Positions 26,466 to 35,024 of a DNA stretch of 64,000 nucleotides are shown here, one piece after another. Position numbers and translations under genes: made by a program. The notes beneath the pieces were generated by a model. The model was given only the letters and a program-made list of their open reading frames with translations, had not been told where the DNA came from and made no database searches. The stretch is from Myxococcales bacterium (GTDB taxonomy: Bacteria > Myxococcota_A > Polyangia > Polyangiales > Polyangiaceae). The stretch is taken from contig JADJCA010000011.1 of assembly GCA_016703425.1 (NCBI GenBank), positions 186,001-250,000 of the forward strand, read 5' to 3'. Within the stretch, counting starts at the first letter, position 1, and each line of letters opens with the position of its first letter.

Positions 26466-27451
26466 GCGGAAGGCCGAGCGCTCGGCGCCGGCAGCTTGAG
26501 GTTCCGACGAATGCGAGCGATGGGGGCTTCAACGTCGGGCACGAAGGCCGTCCCCGTGATGCGCTCGAAGGCCTCGGCGTAACGGAGCGCCGCGCCAACG
26601 CGCACGTCGTCGGGCAAGGGCGGCGGTACGCCATCGCCCATGTACCCGAGCAAGGTGTAGTGACGACGCACGAAGTCCTTGTCGAGCGGCTCGGGATCTT
26701 GCCCGGCGGCGAAGCGCTCGTCGTAGCTCCCGGCGAGCCAGAACCGTGACGAGTCGGGCGTGTGGATCTCGTCGATGACGACGATGCGTCCATCTTTCGT
26801 GCGCCCGAACTCGTATTTGGTGTCGACGAGGATGAGCCCCTGCGCGGCGCAGTGTTTCTGCCCCTCCGCGAACAGCGTGAAGGCGAGCTCCGCCGCGGCG
26901 TCGAAGTCCGAAGGTGTCACGTTACCGGTCTTGAGCATGTCGTCACGCGATCCGCTCACGTCGTGCTGTCCCTTCGGCGCCTTCGTCGCGGGCGTGAGGA
27001 TCGGTTCGGCGAGCTTCTGGTTCTTCTTCATGCCATCGGGCAGACGGTGACCGCAGAAGACGCGCTCGCCGCGCTCGTAGTGCGTCCAAATGCTCGTCGA
27101 GGTGGTGCCCGTCAGATACGACCGAACGACCATCTCGACCAAGAGCGGCTCGCACTCGATGCACTCGAGGACGTTCGGGTCCGGCACCGTCAAGAGATGG
27201 TTGGGCACCGCGCCCTTGGTCTTCTCGAACCAAAAGGCGGCGAGGCGGTTCAGGATCTGGCCTTTGAAGGGGATGGTCCCGAGCACGTGATCGAAGGCGC
27301 TAATGCGATCGGTCACGACGATGAAGCGCTTGCCCTCGGCAGAGGAGTAGTTGTCGCGCACCTTCCCTTCGTATTTGGCGCCGAGCTCCGGGAAGTCGGT
27401 CGCGTCGAGGGTCATGCGGAGCGCTTTTTGGGCCGCGTCTTCGGTCAACAT
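26462..27451 (-). CDS. purC: Phosphoribosylaminoimidazole-succinocarboxamide synthase
   Basis: SAICAR synthase makes SAICAR from CAIR, aspartate and ATP in de novo purine synthesis in the cytoplasm. The 329-residue protein has the family hallmarks: KYEGKVRDNY near the start, VVTDRISAFDHVLG, GQILNRLAAFWF, VVRSYLTGT and, in the second half, LVDTKYEFG followed by IDEIHTPDSSRFW. It is the long (yeast-like) form, about 300 residues, rather than the 240-residue form. The start at ATG 27451 fits the homologues; the open frame continuing to 28564 is antisense to a membrane-protein gene. Its stop overlaps the next start. Confidence 0.95.
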   Translation of the reverse strand: MLTEDAAQKALRMTLDATDFPELGAKYEGKVRDNYSSAEGKRFIVVTDRISAFDHVLGTIPFKGQILNRLAAFWFEKTKGAVPNHLLTVPDPNVLECIECEPLLVEMVVRSYLTGTTSTSIWTHYERGERVFCGHRLPDGMKKNQKLAEPILTPATKAPKGQHDVSGSRDDMLKTGNVTPSDFDAAAELAFTLFAEGQKHCAAQGLILVDTKYEFGRTKDGRIVVIDEIHTPDSSRFWLAGSYDERFAAGQDPEPLDKDFVRRHYTLLGYMGDGVPPPLPDDVRVGAALRYAEAFERITGTAFVPDVEAPIARIRRNLKLPAPSARPSA

Positions 27452-27592
27452 GGCCCGAGGATATCGCGCGCGCGCCGATGCGGAACGTTCCATCGCGACG
27501 AAGCGCTGCAGGGGCGCAACGGAGGGGCAAGACGAGCGGCCGCCGGCCGTGTCATCCTGGCGCCGTGTTCCTGGAGACGTTTTTCTGGAGCC

Positions 27593-28819
27593 GTGCCGAA
27601 CGGTGAGCCTGTGGTAGCGAAGGAAAGCGCCGCGGCGTCGCCGCCGATCCTTGAACGTTGGGGCGTTCGCTACTTTCGCAACCTCTCGCGCGACGTCAAA
27701 GTCGTCGACGTCGACGGCGTCAACTACCTGAACCCGGAGGAGCGCAAAGCCCTGGCGGCGGTGGCACGAGGCGCCATCGTCCGCGCCGGCGTGGCGGGCA
27801 CCCTCTCGACGCTCGTCTCGGCGACCGCCGAGGTTCTCGCGAACCCGCTCATCGCCTCTTCCGGTGGCGCGCCCACGCCCTGGTCGATGACGCTCCGCTT
27901 CTGGCTCATCGTCCTCGGCGCCACGACGCTCGCATCGATCATCGAGATTGCTTACCTCTACTGGGACGGCCTTCGCGCCGTGCATCGCATGGCCGTCGTC
28001 GCGGGCCTCGACCTCTTCGGCGAGGTCTCGAGCGAAGCGGGCCCCACGGACGACGAGCGCGCCGCCGTCGCCGCGGGGCTGGCGCGCGCGGCTCTCGAGC
28101 TGCCGAACCCCGCCGGCCACGTCTTCGGCGTAAACCCCCACCGCCACGCGTCGCGGCTCCAGCTCGTGCTCGCCTCGCTCGTCTACAAGCTCAAGATCAG
28201 CGTCACGAGCTTTCTCGTGAAGGCCCTCGTGCGCCGCGCCCTGGGCCGCACGGCGCTGCGCGGATGGCTCGACGCCCTCGTGCCCTTCGCCGCCGTGCCC
28301 GTAACGGCCGCTTGGAACGCCATCGTGGCGTGGCTCGTCTTGCGAGAAGCGCGGATTCGCACCATGGGTCCGTCGGCCGCCGCCGAGCTCACCGGCATCG
28401 TGCTCGATGACGCGGCCGCGCTCACCGAACCATGCCGGCAGACGCTCTTTCGGGCCGTCGCCTCGTCGATGGTGCGCACCGAGGACTTGCATCCGAACCT
28501 GGTCGCCCTCCTGGCGCACGTCGCGAAACGCCTCGATCTCGTGGCCATCGTCGAGAGTGACCACCTCGATCTAGGCGATCCAGCGCGCTTCTTGAGCGCG
28601 CTCCGCGACCTCGACGACGAGGAGCGCAAGCTATGCCTTCGCATGCTTTGCGTTGCCGCCATTCTCGACGGACGCGTCACGCGCAAGGAGCGCGCGCTCA
28701 TCGAACAAGCCTTCGCGATGAGCGGGCTCGCGCCGAAGCTGGGCGTCCTTTCGAGCCTTCGCCGGTCCTTCGTGCGTGGCGACAAGATCCCCAAAGAGCG
28801 CGTGTTGTCATTGGCCTAG
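27593..28819 (+). CDS. Membrane protein with C-terminal TerB-like helical domain
   Basis: A protein of about 408 residues from GTG 27593 (GTG 27611 is also possible). Two hydrophobic helices occur at about residues 62-84 and 100-120, further short hydrophobic segments in the middle, and the C-terminal 100 residues (LCLRMLCVAAILDGRVTRKE) read like a TerB/DUF533-type helical bundle that binds metal. A role in membrane stress is possible. The plus-strand frame extending upstream of 27593 is antisense to purC and is not counted. Confidence 0.62.
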   Translation: MPNGEPVVAKESAAASPPILERWGVRYFRNLSRDVKVVDVDGVNYLNPEERKALAAVARGAIVRAGVAGTLSTLVSATAEVLANPLIASSGGAPTPWSMTLRFWLIVLGATTLASIIEIAYLYWDGLRAVHRMAVVAGLDLFGEVSSEAGPTDDERAAVAAGLARAALELPNPAGHVFGVNPHRHASRLQLVLASLVYKLKISVTSFLVKALVRRALGRTALRGWLDALVPFAAVPVTAAWNAIVAWLVLREARIRTMGPSAAAELTGIVLDDAAALTEPCRQTLFRAVASSMVRTEDLHPNLVALLAHVAKRLDLVAIVESDHLDLGDPARFLSALRDLDDEERKLCLRMLCVAAILDGRVTRKERALIEQAFAMSGLAPKLGVLSSLRRSFVRGDKIPKERVLSLA

Positions 28820-28888
28820 CGCGGTCCGCGCGAGAGCGCGCCGGCAAAAGCGCGCCGTTTCTCGCCGCCGCGGTATACTCCGCGCGCG

Positions 28889-29341
28889 ATGGGCGTTGAG
28901 GAAGAGCGCGGGTTTCGTTCGATGCGCGGCGGCGCGTTGGTGCTGGCTTCGGGGGCGACGCTCGCGGGCACGGCGATGCTTGAGCCTGACGCACGCGGCT
29001 ACGGCACCATCGAGCAGCTCGGCCTCGTCGACGCGTGCCCCGCGTCGAAGGCCCCCGAGTGCCCAAGCTGCGGACTCCTGACGAGCGTGGTCCACGGCGT
29101 CCGCGGTGAGTTCGTCTCTTCGGTTCGCACGCACGGCGCCGGCCTTCCGCTCGTGTTGTGCTTCGTGTGGGCCTTCGTCTTCGGCGTGACTGAGCTCTTG
29201 CCGCGCCCGCTCTTCACGCGACGCCTTCGTCGACGGATCTCCTTCGGGCTCGCGCTCGCCGTCGGCCTCGGCGCGGTCGTCACCGCCGGCACGCGCACGT
29301 GGGAGCACACCCCCATGGGCGCGCTCCACCACGGACACTGA
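28889..29341 (+). CDS. DUF2752-family membrane protein
   Basis: A 150-residue protein with the DUF2752 core, ECPSCGLLTSVVHGVRGEF, followed by HGAGLPL and two more hydrophobic helices. The family consists of small bacterial membrane proteins of unknown function with a conserved CPxCGL motif. Starts at ATG 28889, 69 nt after the TerB-like gene on the same strand. Confidence 0.72.
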   Translation: MGVEEERGFRSMRGGALVLASGATLAGTAMLEPDARGYGTIEQLGLVDACPASKAPECPSCGLLTSVVHGVRGEFVSSVRTHGAGLPLVLCFVWAFVFGVTELLPRPLFTRRLRRRISFGLALAVGLGAVVTAGTRTWEHTPMGALHHGH

Positions 29342-29360
29342 CCCGCCTCGGTGAGGAGCG

Positions 29361-30609
29361 TCACATCGGTCGCGCCGGGCACGCTCCCGCCGGCTGAGCC
29401 AAGGACTTCGAGGCGCAGCCGCGGTTGTGCCTGAAGTAGAGCTGTCGGTCGCCCCATTTCGACGGCAAGAACGCCGACGTGGCCACGAGGCGGCCGATGA
29501 CGGCGCCTCCCGCTTCGTGCAGCGACGCGACGCGAACGGTGTGCAGCACCACGGGCGCTGCTTCCGACGCGTCCTTCGTGAGCTCCGCGAGCACGATGCG
29601 GTAGTCGGTCTTGGGATCGGCAGCGAGGATGCTCGCCGCGCGGCTCTTGAGCTCCGGGTTGGGCTCGAAGGTCAGGTGTTTCGGCGTGTTCATGGAGAGC
29701 GACGAAGTGCCGCTGGCGACCATGCGATAGCCGAGGTGGTCGAGCGGCAAGAACCGCGGGCTCGGCTGCACGAAGCCCAAGAGCTCGACGCCAGCGCGGA
29801 TCGCCGCGCCGCTGATGCCCGTGCCGTCGGTGAGAAACTCGTTGGAGAAGGGGCGCTCGAAGACGTTGTAGCTCGGCGCTCCGTCACGGGACTCTTGCGG
29901 GCGCATCCCGTTCATCACGTGCAGGTCAACGGACGCTCCTTGATCGGTGAACAGCTTGATGCCCATGCCCGGCACAAATCCGATCATCGCTTCCGCACCG
30001 CCCGACGAGACGCGCGCGAGGCCTCGCACGCGCGACTCGGAGAAACCTGGCGCCGGGGCCGATAGGACCCCCGTGTAAGGCGTGCCGGGGTCGATGCGAA
30101 GCTCGATCTTCGCCGTCGAACCGAACGGGTGAAAGAGCTTCTTGCGGCCCACCGGAAGCTCATCGCCACCTGTGTGATCGAAGGCCGGCGAGAGCAACTT
30201 CGAGTGCGACAGGATGCTCATCATCACTTGGTAGTCGGCGCGGCCGAGGCTACCAAGCAGGGTCGGCGATGCGAAGCCCCCCATCACCGGCGGGGCAACG
30301 CCTGAGCGCAGCGACGAGCGCCTCGCCTGAGATGGAGCCGCCGAGACCGCAGCGCAACTCACCGGGCGACGAGAGCCGATCCCACGCTGCCTTCTGCTTC
30401 TCATCGGCGGGCTTCGCGTCGAAGTTCGCGCCCAGGCTCGGCCCGCGGGACACCTCACCCACGATCGACTCGACGACTTCGTCGTCGCTCATGTTGAGCA
30501 GCGCGCCCTCGTCGGCGTCGGCCGGCTCTTCGGAGGCGGGGGCGGAGCAGGCGATGGACGCGGCGGCCAACGCGAGCGGAAGGAGGGTACGAAGGGGGCG
30601 CATTCTCAT
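29361..30609 (-). pseudogene. Lipoprotein gene interrupted by a frameshift at a G6 run
   Basis: Two minus-strand frames look like one gene. The first (30609 to 30250) has a good ribosome site (GGAGAAG), a signal ending ASIACSAP and an acidic linker. The second continues from about 30280 to the stop at 29361 with natural composition. They join in the run of six G (plus-strand C at 30277-30282): removing one G gives AGDGGFASPTLLGSLG and an uninterrupted product of about 415 residues. The break is therefore one extra base, either a real mutation or a homopolymer error. No family is recognised; strands such as VRGLARVSSGG and LLGFVQPSPRFLPLDHLGYR suggest a beta-rich surface protein. Confidence 0.6.
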
Positions 30610-31035
30610 GTTGGCTTCTCCGATTGAGAAGCGATTGCACCGGCCGTGCCGTTCAACCTGCGCAAATGGCGCAAGGTCGTGGCGCGCCGATCCATCGAAA
30701 CAAGCCCACCACGGCCAGGCCCGATGTTAAGAAACGGGCGTCATTTCGCAAAACGTCCGGTCGGCGCTGGACAACGCTGAACCCACCTCCGCACTCCTTC
30801 GCGTGGACGCGCGCGATCCAAGGCCCCGACCATGGGTCGACGGTCACTCGCCGTCGACGGCGACGTCGTGGTCGTGGTCGTGGTCGAAGGTCGAAGGTCG
30901 AAGGTCGGTCGTCAGCCAGACTGCGCGCGCGCTCCGCAACGACGCGAGGCCCGCTCGAATCTGGCGCAGCACGCGCCGCACGCGACGTGATCTCGCGAGC
31001 TTCGCCGCGGCACGCCCGGTGCGTACTCCCATCCC
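30610..31035. other. Divergent intergenic region upstream of the vault gene
   Basis: This 426-nt stretch separates the frameshifted lipoprotein gene (minus) from the vault protein gene (plus) and should hold both promoters. I see no convincing gene; a minus-strand frame that crosses the vault start reads like antisense. The only clear structure is the short tandem repeat listed separately. No sigma-70 pair could be assigned with confidence in this GC-rich DNA. Confidence 0.5.
30865..30911. repeat. Short tandem repeat, GTCGTG then GTCGAAG
   Basis: Three copies of GTCGTG (30865-30882) run directly into three copies of GTCGAAG (30883-30903), and two bare GTCG units follow to 30911. The repeat lies about 125 nt before the vault start codon. 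Because it is unit-repetitive, copy number could vary between strains. Confidence 0.75.
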
Positions 31036-33063
31036 ATGAGTGAACGAGAAATCCGTGAACGCGACATCCTCGTGGCCTCCAACGAGTACGCTTACGTCCA
31101 AGATCTAACGAAGGGCGACATCGTCCTCTACGTGGGCCCCACCAAGATCAGCCTCTCGAACACCGAACGCATCGTCGACTACCGCGACGGACGCTTCGTC
31201 CCCGTGCGTGGCGACGACGGCGGCGGCGTGTACCCCTTCATCCGAGCGTCGGCGTCCGAATACGTCATCCTCGAAAATCCGCCTCGCGATCCGACAGCGC
31301 GCGCCACCAAGGGTCCCACGAGCGCCGTCGAGCTGCTCACCGGTCGGCGCGTGGTCGTGCCGGGCCCGGCGACGTTCCCGCTGTGGCCGGGCCAGCGCGC
31401 GGCGGTCGTTGCAGGTCACGCGCTCAAGGAAGACGAATACCTCGTCGTCCGCGTCGTCGAGCCCGTGGAGGGAGAGGCGAGGGCCATCGGCACCGAGCTC
31501 ATCGTGCGCGGCACCGACACGAGCTTCTACGTCCCGAAGACGGGCCTCGAGGTCGTGCCCTCGGCCTCCAGCGCAAGCTACGTACGCAAGGCGCATCGCC
31601 TCCGGCGGGGCACGGGCCTTCACTTGCGCGTGCTCAAGGCCTTCGACGCCAGCGCGAGCCGAGGGCCCTTGCCTTCGCGAGCCTACGCCGCCGGTGAGGA
31701 GCTCTTCCTCGAAGGCGGGGAAGGCTTCTTCTTCCCGACCGACGAGCTCGAGGTGCTCGCGCAGGTGACGGCGATCCCGTTGGCGGAGGGCGAAGGCCTT
31801 CACGTGCGCGATCTCGAGACAGGCCAAGTGCGCACCGTCATAGGGCCCGCGAGCTACCTGCCCGATCCGACGAAGAGCGAGGTGGTGTTCCGCGCGCTCG
31901 ACGACGAGCTCGCGCGCCTCTACCGCGTGGGCGAGCGCGACGGGGCGCGGGCTATCACGGTCTACGTGCCCTCGGGCTTTGCGATCCTCGTGGTGTCGGC
32001 GGAGCGGCGCGAGGTCGTCCGCGGGCCCGCCACGCGTGTCCTCGCCTACGACGAAAACCTCGAGGTGCTCGAGCTGTCGACGGGCCGTCCCAAATCGCTG
32101 AAAGCCACGCTTCGCACGTGCTTTCTCCAGGTCGACGGCAACAAGGTCTCCGACTTGGTGCGGCTCCGCACGAAGGACCACGTGGAGATCGAAGCCGCTG
32201 TCTCGTATCGCGTCTCGTTCACGACCGAAGGGCCGTCGCCGGAGCGCTGGTTTCACGTCGTCGACTATGTCGGTCTGCTTTGCGACCACGTGGGGTCGCT
32301 GATGCGCGCCGCCGCGCGATGCTCAACGCTCGAACGCTTCCATGGGCAAAGCACGGAGCTCTTGCGAGGCGCCGTCTTGGGCGAAAAGACAGCGAGCGAA
32401 CCGCGCCCTGGGCGCCTCTTCGACGAAAACGGCATGTGGGTCTACGACGTCGAGCTCCTCGAGGTTCACATCCTCGACGCAGAGGTCAAAGACCTCCTCG
32501 AGAGCGCCCAGCGGAGCACCATCGTGTCGGAGCTCGCGCGCCAGCGAGACACGCAACGACTCGAGAACGAGCGCATCGCCGAAGAGGTCAACCGCGGCGT
32601 CTTGGCGGCCAAACGCGCGACGCTCGACGCGGCCCGCGAACACGAAGGCGCCGAGCGCGCGCTGCTCTTGGCGAAGGCCGAGAGCGAGACGGCCGTGGGT
32701 CGCTTGAAGCGCCTTGGCTCGGCGACCGCGGAGGCGGAGGCGCTGACGATTCGCACGGAAGCCGAAGCGGCAGCCGCGACCCGAACGGCCGTCGTCGAGG
32801 AGCGGCGCATGAAGACCCAGGTCGACGGCTTCCGCGAGCAGATGAGCGCCCTCGCACCGGAGCTCATCACGACGCTCAAGACGCTGGGGCACCAGAAGCT
32901 CGCCGAGGAGCTGACGCGCCACGCCGCACCGTTGGCGATCCTCGGTGGAGAGAGCGTGGTCGAGGTTGTCGAGCGCTTGCTCGGGAGCTTGCCGGTGGGG
33001 GCGTCATCGAGCGTGAAGGCCGCGCTGAAGAGCGGCGACGGGCGACGCGCCGCTGGAGGCTGA
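31036..33063 (+). CDS. Bacterial major vault protein homologue (MVP-like)
   Basis: A 675-residue protein with the domain order of eukaryotic MVP, which forms the wall of the vault ribonucleoprotein particle. Residues 12-290 hold about five MVP repeats; segments such as LYVGPTKISL, VVVPGPATFPLWPGQ and GTELIVRGTDTSFYVP are typical. One repeat (TAIPLAEGEGLHVRDLETGQ, then VRTVIGPASYLP) closely follows human MVP (AIPLDENEGIYVQDVKTGKVRAVIG) as I remember it. Residues of about 305-480 are the shoulder (SPFH/band-7-like) domain, with LELSTGRPKSLKA and RLRTKDHVEIEAAVSYRV. Residues of about 485-600 form an Ala/Glu/Arg-rich cap helix, and 600-660 a cap ring. Human MVP has nine repeats and 893 residues, so the barrel here would be shorter. 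There is no signal peptide, so it is cytoplasmic. Start is ATG 31036. Bacterial MVP-like genes have been noted before, but their role is unknown to me. Confidence 0.9.
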   Translation: MSEREIRERDILVASNEYAYVQDLTKGDIVLYVGPTKISLSNTERIVDYRDGRFVPVRGDDGGGVYPFIRASASEYVILENPPRDPTARATKGPTSAVELLTGRRVVVPGPATFPLWPGQRAAVVAGHALKEDEYLVVRVVEPVEGEARAIGTELIVRGTDTSFYVPKTGLEVVPSASSASYVRKAHRLRRGTGLHLRVLKAFDASASRGPLPSRAYAAGEELFLEGGEGFFFPTDELEVLAQVTAIPLAEGEGLHVRDLETGQVRTVIGPASYLPDPTKSEVVFRALDDELARLYRVGERDGARAITVYVPSGFAILVVSAERREVVRGPATRVLAYDENLEVLELSTGRPKSLKATLRTCFLQVDGNKVSDLVRLRTKDHVEIEAAVSYRVSFTTEGPSPERWFHVVDYVGLLCDHVGSLMRAAARCSTLERFHGQSTELLRGAVLGEKTASEPRPGRLFDENGMWVYDVELLEVHILDAEVKDLLESAQRSTIVSELARQRDTQRLENERIAEEVNRGVLAAKRATLDAAREHEGAERALLLAKAESETAVGRLKRLGSATAEAEALTIRTEAEAAAATRTAVVEERRMKTQVDGFREQMSALAPELITTLKTLGHQKLAEELTRHAAPLAILGGESVVEVVERLLGSLPVGASSSVKAALKSGDGRRAAGG

Positions 33064-33089
33064 GTTCGGGCTCGGTCGGCCGTTCGGGA

Positions 33090-33590
33090 TCAGGCGCCGC
33101 CCTCCGGCGCGCGGGGCGCCACCTTGATGTCCTTGTAGTCCTCGATCTCGACCATGCCCGCCGGCGCCCCCCGCGGCTTGGTGACGCGCCCCGCGAGGCA
33201 GTAGTTCACGACGACTTTGCTAGCGCCGCGCGCCTTCGAGTACCAAGCCGCGAACGCGGCGGCGGCCTCCAGTACGGGCCGCGGCACTTCGGCCTTGCTT
33301 GGGTTTCGAATGACCACGTGGCTTCCCGGGGAGCCGCCGCTCACGTGGAGCCACACGTCATGCGGATCGGCCACGTTGAACGTGAGGTCGTCGTTCTCCT
33401 CGCTCCCCTTGCCCACCAGGATCTCGAAGCCTTCTACGACGACGGTTCGGTACGGTCTGCCTTTGCTGCCCACGAGCGCTCCTTTCAGCGCGTCATAGCC
33501 GAACCGGCGACGCGAGCGGAGGTAAACGCGAGCACGAGCCGTGCGATGTGACCCGCGAGACGGCGCCGCGGAAACGACATCGCCATCCAT
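33090..33590 (-). CDS. NFACT-R (DUF814) domain protein, predicted RNA-binding
   Basis: A protein of about 166 residues made almost only of an NFACT-R domain. The characteristic core is present: ILVGKGSEENDDLTFNVAD, DVWLHVSGGSPGSHVVIRNP and VVVNYCLAGRVTKPRGAPAG. In RqcH/NEMF-type proteins this domain works with NFACT-N and coiled-coil parts in ribosome-associated quality control and is thought to bind RNA; here it stands alone. ATG 33590 is taken as start; GTG 33602 would add four residues. It is convergent with the vault gene, only 26 nt apart. Confidence 0.85.
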   Translation of the reverse strand: MDGDVVSAAPSRGSHRTARARVYLRSRRRFGYDALKGALVGSKGRPYRTVVVEGFEILVGKGSEENDDLTFNVADPHDVWLHVSGGSPGSHVVIRNPSKAEVPRPVLEAAAAFAAWYSKARGASKVVVNYCLAGRVTKPRGAPAGMVEIEDYKDIKVAPRAPEGGA

Positions 33591-33735
33591 GGCGTCTTTC
33601 ACGAACGCGGTAGCGACCTTTCAAATCTGGGTGAGCCGCGGAACGGCCGCAGACGCCCCGCCGCGTTTTCCATCGCTTCGGAGCGCCTCGCCGCCGGCAC
33701 GCGTGTTGCGAGACCGGTGCGGAAGCGAGGTTCGC

Positions 33736-34338
33736 ATGCAGCTCACGCCACTCCACAGCGTTCCCAAGGCGACGACTGAACAGCCCACGATGGCGCTCCT
33801 CGACGCCGTGGACGCGGCGGCGCTCGGCGACGCGGTGCGGGTGCGACACGCGGCGTGGTTACGGGACGCGCTCCTCGGGTTCAAGCGCGAGCGGCGCACC
33901 TTCGACGTGACCTCCCTCGTCGAGACGGCGCTGGACGTAGCCACCACCATGAGCAAGCGGTCGACGCGGATCGTGCGCTCGTATTTCCGGGGCCAGCCGG
34001 CGCTGGCGGAGGGCGATTGGTCCGAGCTTTCGCTCGGCGTCCTTCAGGTACTCGAAAACGCGATTGCCGCTGCCAACGAACGCGCCGCAGGGCACGTGTT
34101 GGTCTCGATCTTCCCGTCGATCACCGGCGGCGCCTACATCGAGATCAACGACAACGGGGCCGGAATGAGCCCCGAAGCGCGCGAGCAAGCCTTCACGCCG
34201 TTCTACACGACACGCGGGCCAGGCCACGCGGGCCTCGGGCTCTCGATTGCGCGGGCGATGATTCGTTCTTCGGGCGGCAGCCTAGCCCTCGACAGCTCGA
34301 AGGGTGTCGGCACAGTCGCGATGATTTCGCTCCGCTAA
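33736..34338 (+). CDS. Histidine-kinase-type ATPase without a visible phosphoacceptor
   Basis: A 200-residue protein ending in a full HATPase_c domain: N box LQVLENAIAAANE, G1 box INDNGAGMS, F box FTPFYTT and G2 box GHAGLGLSIA, then LDSSKGVGTVAMISL. The N-terminal 80 residues lack a clear DHp His box or any TM segment. It could be a free catalytic domain, an anti-sigma-like kinase or part of a split kinase. Start ATG 33736 is chosen over upstream frames that overlap the NFACT-R promoter region. No response regulator gene is adjacent. Confidence 0.78.
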   Translation: MQLTPLHSVPKATTEQPTMALLDAVDAAALGDAVRVRHAAWLRDALLGFKRERRTFDVTSLVETALDVATTMSKRSTRIVRSYFRGQPALAEGDWSELSLGVLQVLENAIAAANERAAGHVLVSIFPSITGGAYIEINDNGAGMSPEAREQAFTPFYTTRGPGHAGLGLSIARAMIRSSGGSLALDSSKGVGTVAMISLR

Positions 34339-34356
34339 GACCACGACGAAGCCCTT

Positions 34357-34392
34357 CTTCGCTCTAGAGCGAAGGCGCGCGCATCGCGCGCC
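34357..34392. terminator. Two adjoining hairpins between convergent genes
   Basis: A perfect 18-nt palindrome (CTTCGCTCTAGAGCGAAG, 34357-34374) is followed at once by a second hairpin (GGCGCGCG, CAT loop, CGCGCGCC; 34374-34392). They fill the gap between the ATPase stop (34338) and the convergent membrane-protein stop (34417), fitting a bidirectional terminator. Confidence 0.5.
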
Positions 34393-34416
34393 TGAAGGGC
34401 CCCGCGCGACGGCGAC

Positions 34417-34821
34417 TCAGAGAACGAAGTAGAGCACGCTCATGATGATCTGACCGAAGCCGATGATGAGCTGGTACGGCGCAAGCTTGCCGATCTTCTC
34501 CGACACCATCGCCTGCTTCGCCGGATCCTTCCCGAGCGTCCACTTGAGGACAAGACCCGAGCCAAGCAGCAAACCAGCGCCAAGGTCGAACGTTCCCGCG
34601 AGGAGCCAGAAGAGCCAGGTCAGGAAGTTCGTCTTCATGAGCGCGATGCCGAGCACGGCGCCCAAGATTTCGCGAATGCCCCAGAAGAGAACGCAGACGC
34701 CGACCCAGCCGGTGTAGGGCGTCACCTTCGCAAGGTGGTCCTTCATGGAGGGGACCTTGCTGATGATGAAAGGCGCTGCGCAGATCACGCCGCTCAAGAG
34801 ACCGATGATTAGCGACAACAT
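34417..34821 (-). CDS. Small membrane protein, four predicted helices
   Basis: A 134-residue hydrophobic protein (MLSLIIGLLSGVICAAPFII start) with four predicted helices. Gly and aromatic residues recur in the helices (WVGVCVLFWGIREILGAVLG, LTWLFWLLAGTFDLGAGLLLG). No named family. It stands alone between the HATPase gene and a lipoprotein gene. Confidence 0.68.
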   Translation of the reverse strand: MLSLIIGLLSGVICAAPFIISKVPSMKDHLAKVTPYTGWVGVCVLFWGIREILGAVLGIALMKTNFLTWLFWLLAGTFDLGAGLLLGSGLVLKWTLGKDPAKQAMVSEKIGKLAPYQLIIGFGQIIMSVLYFVL

Positions 34822-35024
34822 GGATGCACTCTCCTCGTCCAGGCATCGTGACGGCTTACGAGCGAGGTGGGCAAGGTCCTCGCGAAGCGCGACCCGGAAA
34901 AACCCGCGCTTTCACTAGAAAGTTGCACTTTCCCAACATTCATCGGCGGGCTTTCTCCCACGTCGATGCAGCGCCGCGCGCTGTTAATTCTCAAAAGGCG
35001 CGCGCCGTGGGAGCCTCGCGAGCG

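Noticed and set aside
26762..27592. A long plus-strand frame joined to the TerB-like membrane protein
   Set aside because: It is exactly antisense to purC, which has strong family motifs. The real gene starts near 27593.
27452..28564. A long minus-strand extension of purC
   Set aside because: It is antisense to the TerB-like membrane protein and adds sequence not found in purC homologues.
31036..33063. Reading the vault gene as only a stomatin/band-7 protein
   Set aside because: The first 290 residues have several MVP-type repeats and no TM anchor, which band-7 proteins usually carry.
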